Assembly (NCBI GenBank): GCA_019454045.1 | Contig: SKCR01026799.1 | Location: 1-64,000 of the forward strand | Length of the DNA stretch: 64,000 nucleotides | From: Zanthoxylum bungeanum | Lineage: Eukaryota; Streptophyta; Magnoliopsida; Sapindales; Rutaceae | Direction of reading: 5' to 3' | Shown: positions 24,996-36,963 of the stretch, one piece after another | Layout: each line of letters starts with the position of its first letter | Numbering within the stretch: the first letter of the stretch is position 1 | Position numbers and translations under genes: made by a program | The notes under the pieces: model-generated | The model's input: the letters and a program-made list of their open reading frames with translations, nothing else | Database searches by the model: none | Told to the model about the DNA's origin: nothing

Positions 24996-26478
24996 TATAT
25001 ATATATATAAAAAATATAATATAAAAAAATTATTAAAAAGAAAAAAAATAAAGCAATAGTTAAAAAAAAGGAAAAAAAGTTAGTGTCAGCTTTTGGTTGC
25101 AATTTGCAAGCGAATGGAGGGCTGAGCACCTCTATAAATAAAGGTGGTCAGCACCTCAATTTAGTCAGCAAATTTCCACAAGTCTCTCTGATATTTTGTG
25201 AGATGAACTCTTATGTGTATTTTTTTCCTTTTGTAATTTTTTTATTTTATTAATAAATATATGATCGTTTTTATTTATATATTGTTTTGCTAATTTTTAT
25301 CACGTTGGGGTAAATGATGAAGTTAGTGGTATGAAAATATATGTAATTTTTATTATATTATATTTTATAAATTGTGATAATTTTCCAAATAAAATTAATA
25401 CTCTCTTCAGTTTATTTAGGGCTATTGACTAGCCGTAGTCAGTTCATGATTGACACAGATAATACTTAAATCGCATAAATGAGAGAGAGTTGGCTATTAA
25501 ATATTTGGATTAATTATAGATAATACGGTACTACCGCATATATGACTGGTTTTATATATTTGGCATAACTGAGTACATAACTGGACTTGTTATAGATAAA
25601 TAGTATCACTGTATTTATGGCTGATTTTATATGTTTTGACATATTTAGTACCTTGACATGACTAATTATTGGCATGACGAATTACATATGTTGACATAAT
25701 TAATACTTGATAGTTATGAAATAAATTGATTTGAGAAATAATTATAATTTATAGTTTATAAAAAAATAAAAATTATTTATATTTGAAAAATCAAGAGTGA
25801 ATCATTTAACCATAATATTTTATTTTATTAATTTAATTATTATTTAATCATATTAAATCTATTCTCAGTGGATCGACCCCGGACTTACCGGCTTATTTTA
25901 TTAGTTCGACACTCGTATACTCGAGAGTAAGAACCACTTTGTGAGCTTGTCAATTTATATATATATAATCATATTCAAATCTAGATATTGTTACAGCTAG
26001 ATCCGATTTTTTACCTAATATTTATACTATTAAATCTTGATCTTAATTATATTCATGTATATGGTATAAAAATATGGATCTGGATCCATAAATAACACAT
26101 CTGATTTTAGATTATTAATAATGTGAATTCAGATTTTTTTCTAATCTTTTTCAATCCCGAATTGAATCTAGATAATCATGTCATCTTTATGTATGATTTT
26201 TTAATTGAGATAAAAAATTATTTCGAATCTCAAATAAAATGATTTGAAATCCTAAATCTCGATTGATGATGATGATTTGTTTTGATAAAACAGTATTTAT
26301 TATTCAAGAGAAAAAAAAAACCCAATTTATTATTCGGAATTTTAAAATCTTTGCCATCCCTGATAGCCAACGGATTTTGTTTCTTTTAAATCCACATAAA
26401 AATTTTGTTAGGAGGTTGAATTAATTATTTTGGTGGCACCAAAAGACGTATACGGAAGAAAAAATTAAATTTCTATTG
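24996..26478. other. Intergenic DNA with a possible LTR-end fragment near 25865-25945
   Basis: Mostly AT-rich. The stretch with GTGGATCGACCCCGGACTT, then TTAGTTCGACACTCGTATAC and CTCGAGAGTAAGAACCAC, resembles the ends of some unclassified plant LTR-type repeats. No coding sequence was found. Confidence 0.35.
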
Positions 26479-26486
26479 GAGAGAAC

Positions 26487-27052
26487 TAGGGGTGGCAATT
26501 TGGGTCAGGATTCGTTTATTCGTTCGATTCGATTCGCTTTAAAGCGAATACGGGTTTGAAAATATGGATTCGTTAAATAAATGGGTCAATTCGATTCGAT
26601 TCGTTTATTAAACGAATCGAATACGAATTTAAGCTCATTAATTCGTTTATTCGTTTAGGATTCGTTTTATTATTTTTATTTATTAGTTCTTGTTAATTTT
26701 CAATTAAGATTCGAGAAATTATAGCTAATTATCATAGGAAAAAGTAATATTTTCAATATTTGGTGAAATATTTTTAGTAAATATATTAATTACATATTTC
26801 ATATGTATATATTTATGAAGAATTAATGTAAATCAAGTGTGGTAAATTATTTTGTTAAATAATATCATTGACTAAACGAATAAACGAATAAACGAATATT
26901 CGTATTCGATTCGTTTAATAAACGAATCGAATACGAATCCTGATATTAGGATTCGTTTAATAAACGAATCGAATACGAATCCATCACATTTTGATTCGAT
27001 TCGTTTAGGATTCGATACGAATTCGATTCGTTGATTCGTTTTGACACCCCTA
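26487..27052. mobile_element. Non-autonomous hAT-like element, 566 bp, ATTCG-type palindromic ends
   Basis: The inverted ends are TAGGGGTGGCAA and TTGACACCCCTA. The element is flanked by a perfect 8-bp duplication GAGAGAAC (26479-26486 and 27053-27060), the hAT signature. About 170 bases inside each end are packed with ATTCGTTTA, CGATTCG and their complements, in palindromes such as AATAAACGAATCGAATACG. The core is AT-rich and non-coding. Confidence 0.92.
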
Positions 27053-27060
27053 GAGAGAAC

Positions 27061-28050
27061 CACGTGAGGAGATGACCTTTGACAATTATTATAGACCCAC
27101 AGGTAAAAGAGACCGAGAGAGGTTGAACTATTTTAACAGCTTGTGACGTGAAGTTTCCTCACTGCCAGTGTCTGTGCACCAGCCGACCGCATGCAGGGAC
27201 GGTGAGCCGGTCCGTCGGCGCTTTTCGACTTTGGAACTGCACGTCTATGTCCATGTGCGCTAAAATACAAACCCACTTTGTTTCTTAACTTAAGTTGGTA
27301 AAAATTGTCTTAAAAAATAAAAAGGAAAAATAATATTTATATAAAATAATGATAAAAAAATGCTGATAAAATAATATTTAAATACAAATAATAATAAAAT
27401 GGAATGTGAGTTACTATTATATTAGATATAAATAATTAAAAAACACTAATAATAGATAACAAAAAAACATGATTAATAATATGGTAATAAATATACTATT
27501 ACAATAAAGTTCCTTTCAGAAGCCCTATCAAATAGCTTTTTTTGGGCAGTTAGAGCATCTATGGACTGTAAAAAAACTTGAAAGTTCATGTGTTAACTTC
27601 AATTTAGAGACTGAAATATAATTTTAGTTTTTAATAATAGTGTATAGTTTTATCATATTTAATTTTCGGAAATCACACTCCTTTAATTTAGAATAAAGAA
27701 AATATATCACAAGGACTCTATTTAAATCAATGGTAAATCAATAATTTGTTATATTTTTACTATCCTAATTATGGTGAAATAATCAACTACTTCAACTATT
27801 AAAAATTAAAATTTTATTATTGTTTCCCTGCATCTGTGAGTCCAAATATGACAAATGGCAAAAATATATTTCATCCACTTAATCCAAAATTGTAATTAAA
27901 GGGCATAGTTGTAAATTTACAACATAAGCGATTCACAGAGAAAAACCAGAATCAGATTCTACGATTATTGATGAGTATATTAATTTAATCAAACATCAAA
28001 CCGATTTATATCTTTCTCGGAATGCAAGAAAACCTCAATTTGGAGAGAGT
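27061..28050. other. Intergenic DNA between two DNA transposons
   Basis: AT-rich except for a GC-rich patch at about 27170-27260. No gene recognised. Confidence 0.5.
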
Positions 28051-28229
28051 AACAAGCAAGAGAAATGATATTCTTCCTAACTTTTTTACACACTTTTATC
28101 TAGAACGGCAATAGACCCTGCGTAATATTCTCTATCACATACACACAATCTAAACAGAATCAGGATATTACTTATTATGCATCCTTAGTGTTATATATTA
28201 AACACTTTTTTCCTCTCTTTATATGGCAG

Positions 28230-28351
28230 AGCTCCATGGGATGGATCGTACAATTTTAATGCGAGCATTGAAACTACTTGAACATAAAGGGAAGCTTGCG
28301 ATTTTCAAAGGGACTTCAGCTGATGACGAAGGCGTGAAGTTCTTTCTGTAA
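28230..28351 (+). pseudogene. VPS25: Captured last exon of VPS25 (ESCRT-II)
   Basis: The exon follows an intron-like stretch ending in CAG and reads ELHGMDRTILMRALKLLE, HKGKLAIFKGTSADDEGVKF and FL, then TAA. This is the C-terminal winged-helix end of VPS25, the ESCRT-II subunit that recruits ESCRT-III on endosomes. The rest of VPS25 is absent here. Frame and stop are intact. The kept intron edge shows genomic capture rather than retroposition. Confidence 0.9.
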
Positions 28352-29144
28352 TGTATATCACTAGATATATTCCTAAATTATTTTTTACTGAATGTGTGGG
28401 ACCAAGTCGCCCTATTGCCTAGTTAATTGTAATGATAATTTCCCCCGGTAATAATGGTCTTATTGAAACTTTACTATTAAATCAATCATTTTTCTTTTGT
28501 GGCTTTCCTGTTACTAATGAAATGATTTTCATCTTTACCTGAAAAGTTTTAGAAGTACTGATCCTCTCTTCAAACAAGTTTTCTGTGCTCACTGGAACCC
28601 CTGTTGATACCGGTTCTCCAAAATTCATTTCGATAATTTCAGTTCATGGTCTTTGTTCTCTTGATTTGTCTTACAATTTTAAGTTAGCCTAAGATAAGTT
28701 CTTGGTTTTCCCAAGCTGCGCATCATTGATCTCTCCCATTATAGATTTATGAGCAATCTTCCATCGAAATATTTCCAAGATTGGAATGCAATGAAAGATA
28801 TCAATGCAAGTGAGCTAACATATTTGCAAGCTATGCTACTTCCATGTGGCTTTCCTGTGTTTAACAACTATAACAATGAGTAACAAAGGTATTAAGATGG
28901 GATATATAAACATCAAGTTTGATCACAATAATCATTCTCCATACAGTTTTGTTATATATATGTTGATCATTTTACTCACAATCCAACTTTAAAGCATTCA
29001 ATCCTTGCCGTAATTATTTTGCCTTCTATATTCCTATCTAGATTAAATTATACGGAGATAAAGAAAATAATACAATGGTGACAGCAACTAAATGTCAGTC
29101 TGTGGCTTGAGAAAATGCCTCTAACTGCAGAGGGAAGAGTACAT

Positions 29145-29585
29145 TCAACCATATATTGGAGCCAAGCACTCGTCAACCATATCCATTAGATTTGGATTTT
29201 CTAGTGCTGCCGCCACCCGTTCTTTGTCGTTCAGTTGTTTATTTACTGCATTCAAAGAAACAAAGAAGGAATGCTGTATGTAAGATCTTTTGAGTACATG
29301 TTATTCAGAGCATAGATGACCTAGGTCCAAAGTTCTAAACCTCCCATTGAAAAATATTATAGACCATCCTTTTTCAAGGCATATCAGTAAGATCCTTGTT
29401 TATTCGTGTGAATATCAATGTAATCTATGCAAAATGTAACAGTATTCCATTGCTTGATCAGACATATACCTGGATATAATTGGCTCCAACATGGCACCAC
29501 TTCCAAACTGAAACTGAGTCCTGTAGTTTTTCAGAAAGTTTGTGTTCCAAGATATTTCTTCCACAAATAACCTAGCCCGAAAGTG
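29145..29585 (-). pseudogene. Captured two-exon fragment of an unidentified gene
   Basis: On the minus strand an exon 29585-29470, with AG before it and GT after it, reads HFRARLFVEEISWNTNFLKN then YRTQFQFGSGAMLEPIIS. A second exon, 29245-29145, reads [20 protein letters not shown] then [12 protein letters not shown] and TGA. Codon structure and splice sites look real, and the stop suggests a C-terminal end. The two exons are out of phase by one base, so at least one indel is present. I do not recognise the family. Confidence 0.6.
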
Positions 29586-30141
29586 CTGATAAATTTGAAG
29601 ATGAAGTCACTTGCATACAGTAGTTCTTTGAAGCAACATACCAGGAAATTCATAACCCAACATACAGAAAAAAATGATTCATCCTAATACAGTGAGGTTT
29701 TCTCCATAAACTTATTACAAAACAGTACAATCCTGTTGAGTTCAAGATACCGGAAGCAAACAACATGACACGGTTTTATTTAGCAAATAGAAAGAGAGCT
29801 ATTGAGGAAATGAGCAATCTGTCTAAAAATGAAGGCAGAGGAAACAGTAAGAATAAAGAACAAAAAATGAAGGGAAAAAAAAAAAGAAAACCCCTTCATT
29901 CGTTGAAACGGTGGACGACGGTCAAGGGAATTGATGACGGTCAAGGGAGTGGATTTGGAAAAATAATTGTTGAATATCAAATTTTAAATTAGGGCAAAGT
30001 TGATTTCAAGGAGTGTTTGGTAAATTGGACAAGCAAACATTGGATTTAAATTTTTAAACCAAAACGCAGGGCCCATTGTCGTTATGGATAAAAGTGTGTA
30101 AAAAAGTTAGGAAGAATATCATTTCTCAGCAAGTAATAACA

Positions 30142-30221
30142 TTGCCACTGGGCTCTGGTTCAGCAGAGCACGAATTCGAGTTTGCCACTGGGCTCTGGTT
30201 CAGCAGAGCACGAATTCGAGT
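30142..30221. repeat. Two exact tandem copies of a 40-bp unit
   Basis: The unit opens TTGCCACTGGGCTCTGGTTC and closes with AGAGCACGAATTCGAGT. It holds TGGTTCAGCAG, a match to Pol III box A, and ATTCGAGTCC, box B-like, at the end of the second copy. It begins five bases past the right target duplication of the MULE. A duplicated SINE or tRNA-like head is possible. Confidence 0.85.
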
Positions 30222-30269
30222 CCAAAATCTCCAAAGATTGGAAGTGTAGTTTCTAATATATTTGTGAAA

Positions 30270-30270
30270 G

Positions 30271-30302
<32 letters not shown>
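30270..30302. repeat. (TA)n microsatellite
   Basis: A run of TA units. Confidence 0.9.
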
Positions 30303-30304
<2 letters not shown>

Positions 30305-30359
30305 TGTAATAAAAAAAATAAGTAATAATGTTAATAATTTGTACCTAATTTTGATTATG

Positions 30360-31180
30360 ACCATTGTAGATGATGGTTTTCACCCGAGGTCCACAATCGA
30401 GATTTCCTTGATAGGGGCACTCGCGATACTGCAAAACAAAGAGGTATGGTGAGCGTGAAGATTCTACCCACTGGTGTGGTGGATGTCGTAGGCACTCCGA
30501 CGCCCAAGTCAGTAAAGGAAAAGAGCTATTAACGTCTTAGGATGAGGAACAGGACAAATATTACCTTGATCCCCGTATGATGCCGTGAGGGCGGTAGGTT
30601 GGTGATGACAAGAATTCTGGAGAGAATTCTACTAGGCTATGAGTAGGAGAGCTTCAATGTCTGTTCCTCGTGGTCCTTCTTCTTTTAAATACTCACTCTC
30701 GGGAGGTGTGTATATTTACTGCACTTGATTGCTCATCCATTGGGTGTTTGATAACAGCCGATTTCATGAGGCATAATTATTGTGTTTGCCCGTTAGAGGC
30801 TGGAAACGGCTGTGTTATGAGGGTGTTTATGAGTCCGAGCGTTTCGTGGGCTGGAGTATTCTGGTAGGCCTTGGTCATGGCTTGGATATGAGGTATTTCA
30901 TTGGGTATGGGTCCGTGGATTTCTGGGCCTATATATAATAAACCCAAGGCTTCCTTTAGAGTGTGGGCTTGAGGTAGCAACTTGGGCTTGGACCATGTAT
31001 CGGGTACTGTTAGGGGAGTATGAAGTGTATTTAGTAATGGGCTTGAAGTAAAAAGTCGAAATTGCCATTGGCCCAAATTTGGCCCGTACAACCATTTGTC
31101 ATAAAAAGTTACGTTTAATAATCGACACATCACGAAAGTGTCAGTTTCTTTTTTTTTTTTGAAATCATTGGAAATCACAC
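30360..31180. other. Possible LTR-type or LARD-type repeat fragment
   Basis: The stretch is richer in G+C than its flanks and has GGCACTCGCGATACTGCAAAA, then GTAGGCACTCCGACGCCCAA and GTCAGTAAAGG, phrases seen in plant non-coding LTR elements. I could not find paired ends, a primer site or coding sequence. Short ORFs on both strands have no recognisable product. Confidence 0.3.
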
Positions 31181-31989
31181 CGTCAAATCAATCATTCTGG
31201 GTTTAAGTGGAGCAGTAAAATCTCCGGTTATCCCATACTTTTACAAAAAACGCACTCCCTTAATTCAAACACGACTAAAAATGAGATTTTAAGCCATACA
31301 CCACCAAATTAAGCCATACAATCTTGATTATGCTCTTACTTTTTGCCTGATATATCATCGTGTTCGGTGTTTGGATTTTCCTTCTTAATATTTGAGAATA
31401 TTTTGTAATTTGCATATATATAAATTCCATCAATGCACGACGACAGTTGTATAATAAAATAAATAAATTTATCTATAAATGTGAGCAGGGATGACAATTT
31501 TTCATGAAGGGATTATAAATTTTGATGTGTTTTTCCAAAATAATGAATCTTGTCTCGAGACATGATCTGAAAATATATTTTTATGTCTTTATTCAAAAGT
31601 GAGATGGAACAGAATAAAAAAAAAAATGTCACTAAAATTTTCTTGAGATAGGACAGATAAAAATAGTTGACGAGATTTTAACGAGAAAATACAAGATATG
31701 ACTTCAACAAGAAGAAATGAGATGCGATATAGGACAAGATGATTTTAGTATTTAGTAAAAATAACGAGACGGATGCAGAATGATTTTTTATTTCGATTGT
31801 ATAAATAAAACGAGATTGTAATTGACTATTATGGTTTATGGATATGCTGAAATCTCACTGTCGTCCTCAAGTGCGAGCATCTCTTCCGTATAAACTTGGC
31901 GAATTTATAGCAAAAGACTGGATGCTTCGATTAAAATCAATAATAAGAGGGATGAAATCATGAAAATGTCATAATAAATTTTTTTTTTT
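31181..31989. other. Intergenic DNA left of the hAT element
   Basis: AT-rich; nothing recognised. Confidence 0.5.
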
Positions 31990-32131
31990 CGTATTATTAG
32001 GGGTGGGCATCGGATCGGATCGAATTTGATTCATTTATCCGATCGAGCAGCGACAACAGGGTTTGTCAGATTTCGGATCAGATCGGATTTTATCCGATCC
32101 GATCGTTTATTTTTTTTAATTGATTAATATA

Positions 32132-32176
32132 CAAAACGACGTCGTTTTGGATACCAAACGACGTCGTTTTGTATAT
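32132..32176. promoter_or_regulatory. Paired AAACGACGTCGTTTT palindromes inside the hAT left end
   Basis: The palindrome AAACGACGTCGTTTTG occurs twice, separated by a short GATAC-containing spacer, with outer flanks that are also complementary (ACAAAAC and GTTTTGTAT). It could be a promoter element or protein binding site. The role is unknown. Confidence 0.6.
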
Positions 32177-33555
32177 TTTAAGTAGGGTTCATGGATTCAT
32201 TATTTTCGTTTCATTTCAGTGAGTATCTTGACTATCTTCATTCAGTCTTCACTCTTCATAGTTCATTCCATTCTTCTTCTTCGACCTTCGTTGTTCATTC
32301 AGACAGTCTTCATTTCACTCTTCATTTTGTCGTCACCGACTCACTGTCACCGTCGCCGTCACTTAAAGAACTCGAAGACGAAGAATGTAAGTTTCATTTG
32401 AGGTGATTTTGTAATTTCAGGGATTTCAGTCTTTAGATTTGATTTTTATTAGGGATTGCAAAATTAAAAATCAATATTACACTTCATTTTGTAATTTCAG
32501 GGATTTCAGATTTGAAATTACACTTCATTTTGTAATTTCAGAGATTTTTATTAGGGATTTCGGCTAATCAATTTAGGGATTTCAGATTTGATTTTTATTT
32601 TGTAATTTCTTGGTTGGACTTGAAAATTGCATGCAAGTGTTTGAGGTTATGTGCTTGTTGAGGTTCTTTTTCATTTATTTATTTATTTTTATTTGGATTA
32701 GCCGATTGCCGATTGGTGGTGCTTGCTTGCTGAGTTGCTGGTGGTTGACTGGTTGGGGCTTTTGTGCTTGTTGAGGTTCTTCTTCAAATTTGTTTTGGTT
32801 GACTGATTGAGGTTATGTGCTTGTTGAGGTTCTTCTTCAAAATTGTTAATAGAACACTAAGAACAGAGCTTAACAAGTATGTGTGTATATGTATGTTGTG
32901 GTCAATAGAGACATGGATAACTAAGATATTGATAACACGGTTAAGTATTTTCTTGTTGATGAAGATACATTTTTATGAACAATACATGAATATTAAGTGT
33001 TGGTTGGGGAATGTTGAATGATAAATTTCATGACAGTTTTCGTTATATGTAATAAACTTATGAAATGAAATTAAGTTATGGACATTGTTTACATATTAAG
33101 TACATGTTTCATGATCATGTTTTACACATATTCTCAAGTATATTCACTAAGTATGAGATTTATTTATGAACACACTTTATAATAATGATTAACATGTATA
33201 CATTATGATTACAACTTGCGTGTATGTTTCATGTTATGAGTCAATTACAAGCTTAGTGATTAACATGTATACATTATGATTACAACTTGCGTGTATGTAT
33301 AAAGGCCGAGGGGAGGTAATTCTTGTTTTTTTTTAAAGACAAGTACCATGTCCTTAATGTCTCTCTATATGCCATATTAGTATATTACAATTTCCCATGT
33401 CCTTAATGTTCAAACTAATATGTTTATCATTCAAAGTAAACTAATGCATTCAATATGCTTGTAGTTCGAACTTCGAAGGATCGGTCAACATGTAAACTAA
33501 TGCATTCAACATGTAAACTAATGCATTCTAATTGTCTATTTTATTTTTATTGTAG

Positions 33556-35932
33556 ATGAGTGAGTTTGAAAGCTCACCCTACAGTAGTGGGTCGGAATCA
33601 GATTCATTTGATGCACAATTAAGAGAACCAAGGAAACAGAAGAGAAAAGTTCCCCCAAACTCTGAGAGACCGCCATTGTCAAAAAAACATGATTCATCGC
33701 CATCAATCACATCAGTAGCAAATAAAATAAGAAATAGAAGATCTGAAGTTTGGAAAGTTTTCCGCATGTGTGAAGATAATCAAGATAGGGCTGAATGTAT
33801 GTATTGTCAGAAGACTTATGCTTGTAGTTCGAAGGATCGGTCAACAACCAACTTGAAGAGGCATATGGAGGCATGCAAATCATATCTGGCTTATTGTGAA
33901 GCACAAGGTGTTTTGGTTGGGGTTGGTGAAGAGGGAGGCACAAGTGGAAATCTCTCCGTGAGAGATGGTTATTTTAATCAAGCGGCGTGTCGGAAAGCAG
34001 CTGTGAAGATGATCATTGTTGACGAGCTACCATTTAGCTTTATAGAGAAAGAGGGTTTTCGACATTTCTGTAGTGTTGCCGTCCCTCGTTTTGATGTCCC
34101 ATCTCGTAGGACTATAACGAGAGATATCTTACAGTTGTTTGCTGATGAAAAAGTGATGTTGAAGAGTATTTTATCTGCAAGTTATCAGAGAGTTAGTTTG
34201 ACCACCGACATATGGACGTCAATTTAAAATATTAATTACATGGTTATCACTGGACATTTTATAGACAATGATTGGCAGTTGCATCGGCGAATCCTTAGCT
34301 TCTGTCCAATTAACAATCACAAAGGAGACACTATCGGAAGGTTAATAGAATCTTGTTTACAGCATTGGGGTATTGAGAGAATTTTTACTATAACTGTGGA
34401 TAACGCAAGTGCCAATGCCGTAGCCATCCAACAGTTGGTGAGGAAGATGAAGACGTGGAGGGGAGATGCATTGGTGCTTAATGGAGAGTATGTGCATATG
34501 CGGTGTTGTGCTCACATATTAAACTTAGTTGTGTCTGATGGTTTGAAACAAATGGATGACAGCATTATAGCAATTCGAAATGTGTTAAGTATGTGAGATC
34601 TTCTCCATCAAGATTGTAAGCATTTAAATCGGCTGTAGCACGTGAGAAGATTGAGAGCAAGGGCAGTGTCATCTTAGATGTTCATACTAGGTGGAATTCC
34701 ACCTACTTAATGTTGAATGCTGCATTAGACTTTCAGAAGGCCTTTGATCGAATGTTTGATGATGATGGTCACTACGCTCCATATTTTAGAGATGATGAAA
34801 ATGAGAGCAAAAGGGTTGGGCCTTCTACAGATATAGATTGTGAGAAAGCTCAATAATTTGCTGATTTTTTGGAGATTTTTTATGATGCAACGAATATGTT
34901 CAGTGCCTCATCCACCGTCACATCTTGTTTCACCTACAATGAGATTTGCAAGATTCATACAAGTTTGAAAAACCTGGCGCGTAATGAACATCATCTTTTG
35001 CATGACATGACATTATTTATGAAGATGAAGTTTGATAAATATTGGGAGACCACTGCCAAAATCAATAAATTATTGATTGTCAGTACTATTCTTGATCCAT
35101 GACGGAAGATGACATTTGCCTCTGTTTGCTTTGATATACTTTTTGATAATGATGATGTGAAGATAGAGGAAATGAGAAAGTCTTCTAGAGATTTATTGAA
35201 GAGATTATACGATATGTATAATGATTGGTATGGCACAAATGGGTTGTTTGTTGACAGTGATGGATCAAGGGCTGGGGGTGTAACTGGTGTTGGTGGGGAG
35301 GGGTCTAGTGCTACACATTGTAGTACACAATCTCAGCCATTTGTTAGACCGCGAGTACAAGATAGAGTCCGTAAGCGCAATACAAACGTGCAACCTGATG
35401 ATCCATATCAAGTTTTTCAGACTAGTCATGCAATGCATCAAGAGGATAGTACTGAGGTTGAAATGTATTTAATGGAACCCTATGAGATTAGTCGTGACCC
35501 TAACTTTAGTGTTCTGATGTGGTGGAAAATAAATATCGATAAGTATCCAATTTTGGCTAGGATTGCTCGTGATATTTTTGCAATGTCGGTATCGACTGTG
35601 GCATCTGAATCGGTATTTAGTACGGGCGGTCGTGTTCTTGACAGTTTTCTTAGCTCATTAACTCTCGTTATGGTCGATGCTCTAATATGCACTCAAAATT
35701 GGATACGGAATAGACTTACAATTGACAAAACCAATGAAGTGGAAGCAATGTTATTGGAGGCAGAGTACTACGAAAAACTTGAGGAAGGTAAAAACAAAAT
35801 TATTAATTACTTAATTAGTTTTTTAATTGTTATAATGAATACCATTAAATGCAAACTTACTAACTGTGAATAATTTTTTATTTTATTTTATTTGAAGAAT
35901 ATCACAAGACACAAGTTGAAGTTACAATCTGA
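33556..35932 (+). pseudogene. hAT transposase (BED zinc finger and hAT dimerisation domain), inactivated
   Basis: The ATG directly follows an intron acceptor. Order of parts: an acidic Ser-rich N-terminus; a BED-type finger (VWKVFRMCEDNQDRAECMYC, then LKRHMEAC); the RNase H-fold transposase core with LTTDIWTS and ITVDNASAN, around the first two catalytic Asp; CCAHILNLVVSDGL; and the C-terminal dimerisation region (YPILARIARDIFAM then SVSTVASESVFSTGGR). The last exon, 35898-35932, is spliced from 35787 and ends with TGA. Breaks: TAA at 34225-34227 in TSI*NINY, a frameshift near 34590, TAA near 34618, a stop near 34855 and TGA near 35100 (DP*RKM). Several fit C-to-T change of Gln or Arg codons. 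Confidence 0.92.
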
Positions 35933-36963
35933 ATCACAATCACCGGATTATGTCGTTGGCAACAGAGTTTGAGGCGAATTATCTTTGAAGGTGCAATTTT
36001 GACAAAGTTATGTTTTTCTTTGATTTTGAGTACGATATGAATTATGAAGTGGTGTTATACTTATATTTTATATTTCAGAAACATTGTTTATTAATTTCAG
36101 TCTTGTTTAGGCTTGATGTTGTTGTGCTACTGCCGTGCTGGAAGTGGAATGACACTGGGGTGGGGATACCAGATACTGGATAGTATTGTTATATTTTGTT
36201 CATCCTGGACCTGCAATATATTTATATGTAATTATATTCATGAGTTGGATTGGATCTTGTGAATGGCTTCTAGAGGTCCTTTGGTCTTTGTGGATTATTC
36301 CTTGTTGTTGCATTAATGTGATCAAGTTTTATATGCAACTGATGCTGTTTTGATATGCAACTGATACTGTTTTGATCAGGGGGAATGTGTATGCTGCTAA
36401 ATCATGCTTTGCCTGTCTTGTCAGGATATTGATGTGCATTGGTTTGTGCTTCAGTGTGCATTTTAAAGTGTGCATTTTAAGAAATGAAGTGTCATTTTAG
36501 TGGTGTTGTTGTGAGATGTTTGATTCCATTATCTTCTTCAACTGTATTGGCAGTTTTTGCTGTATATGTGTCTGGTAATTCTTTTTCTGGGTGGGATGAT
36601 GGCTTCTTATAATAATTGTATTAATGCATCTAATAATGGTTACTTAATCCTCTATCTGATTGATTCGGATCGGATCGGTCCGATCCGAAATAGGTCGATT
36701 TCGGATCGAACTGATTCGATCCGAATCAGATCAGATTGATCCGATCCGAATTAAGCCTATTTCGATTCGATCCGATCCGATTCGGATCGGATCGAATCGG
36801 ATTGATCCGATTCGATCCGATAATTATCGGACCGAATCGGATCGAGTCCGATCAGCTGATCTGATCCGATCGAATCATAAATTTCCACGAATTTCAGATC
36901 GGATCGAATTCGAATTCGGTCCGATCCGATCCGAATTCGATAATGCCCATGCCTACGTATTAT

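Larger units (their letters stand above)
28060..30127. mobile_element. Pack-MULE-like element, 2068 bp, with pieces of two host genes
   Basis: Bases 28060-28123 and the reverse complement of 30064-30127 form 64-bp terminal inverted repeats that begin GAGAAATGATATTCTTCC and end near CCCTGCGT. The first 40 bases match exactly and the rest closely. Flanking 9-mers AACAAGCAA (28051-28059) and AGCAAGTAA (30128-30136) agree at 7 of 9 positions, both differences being transitions: a worn Mutator-type 9-bp target duplication. Inside are the last exon of VPS25 on plus and two spliced-type exons of another gene on minus. No transposase is visible. Confidence 0.85.
31998..36955 (+). mobile_element. hAT transposon, 4958 bp, complete ends and 8-bp target duplication
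   Basis: The ends are TAGGGGTGGGCATCGGATCG on the left and ATAATGCCCATGCCTA on the right, imperfect inverted repeats. CGTATTAT flanks both sides exactly (31990-31997 and 36956-36963). The first 120 and last 300 bases are packed with GGATCGGATC, CCGATCCGAT and GATTCGATCCG palindromes, the likely transposase binding array. The transposase gene lies in 33556-35932. A splice donor-like GAAGAAT/GTAAGTTT near 32388 and an acceptor TTGTAG just before the ATG at 33556 suggest a spliced 5' leader. Confidence 0.95.

Noticed and set aside
29765..29992. 75-codon Lys-rich ORF in the Pack-MULE
   Set aside because: Low complexity, with an equal ORF on the opposite strand and no similarity that I recognise.
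32191..32406. 71-codon Ser/His/Phe-rich ORF near the hAT left end
   Set aside because: The sequence is a TTC/CAT-rich leader with a splice donor; it lies upstream of the transposase acceptor and is more likely 5' UTR.
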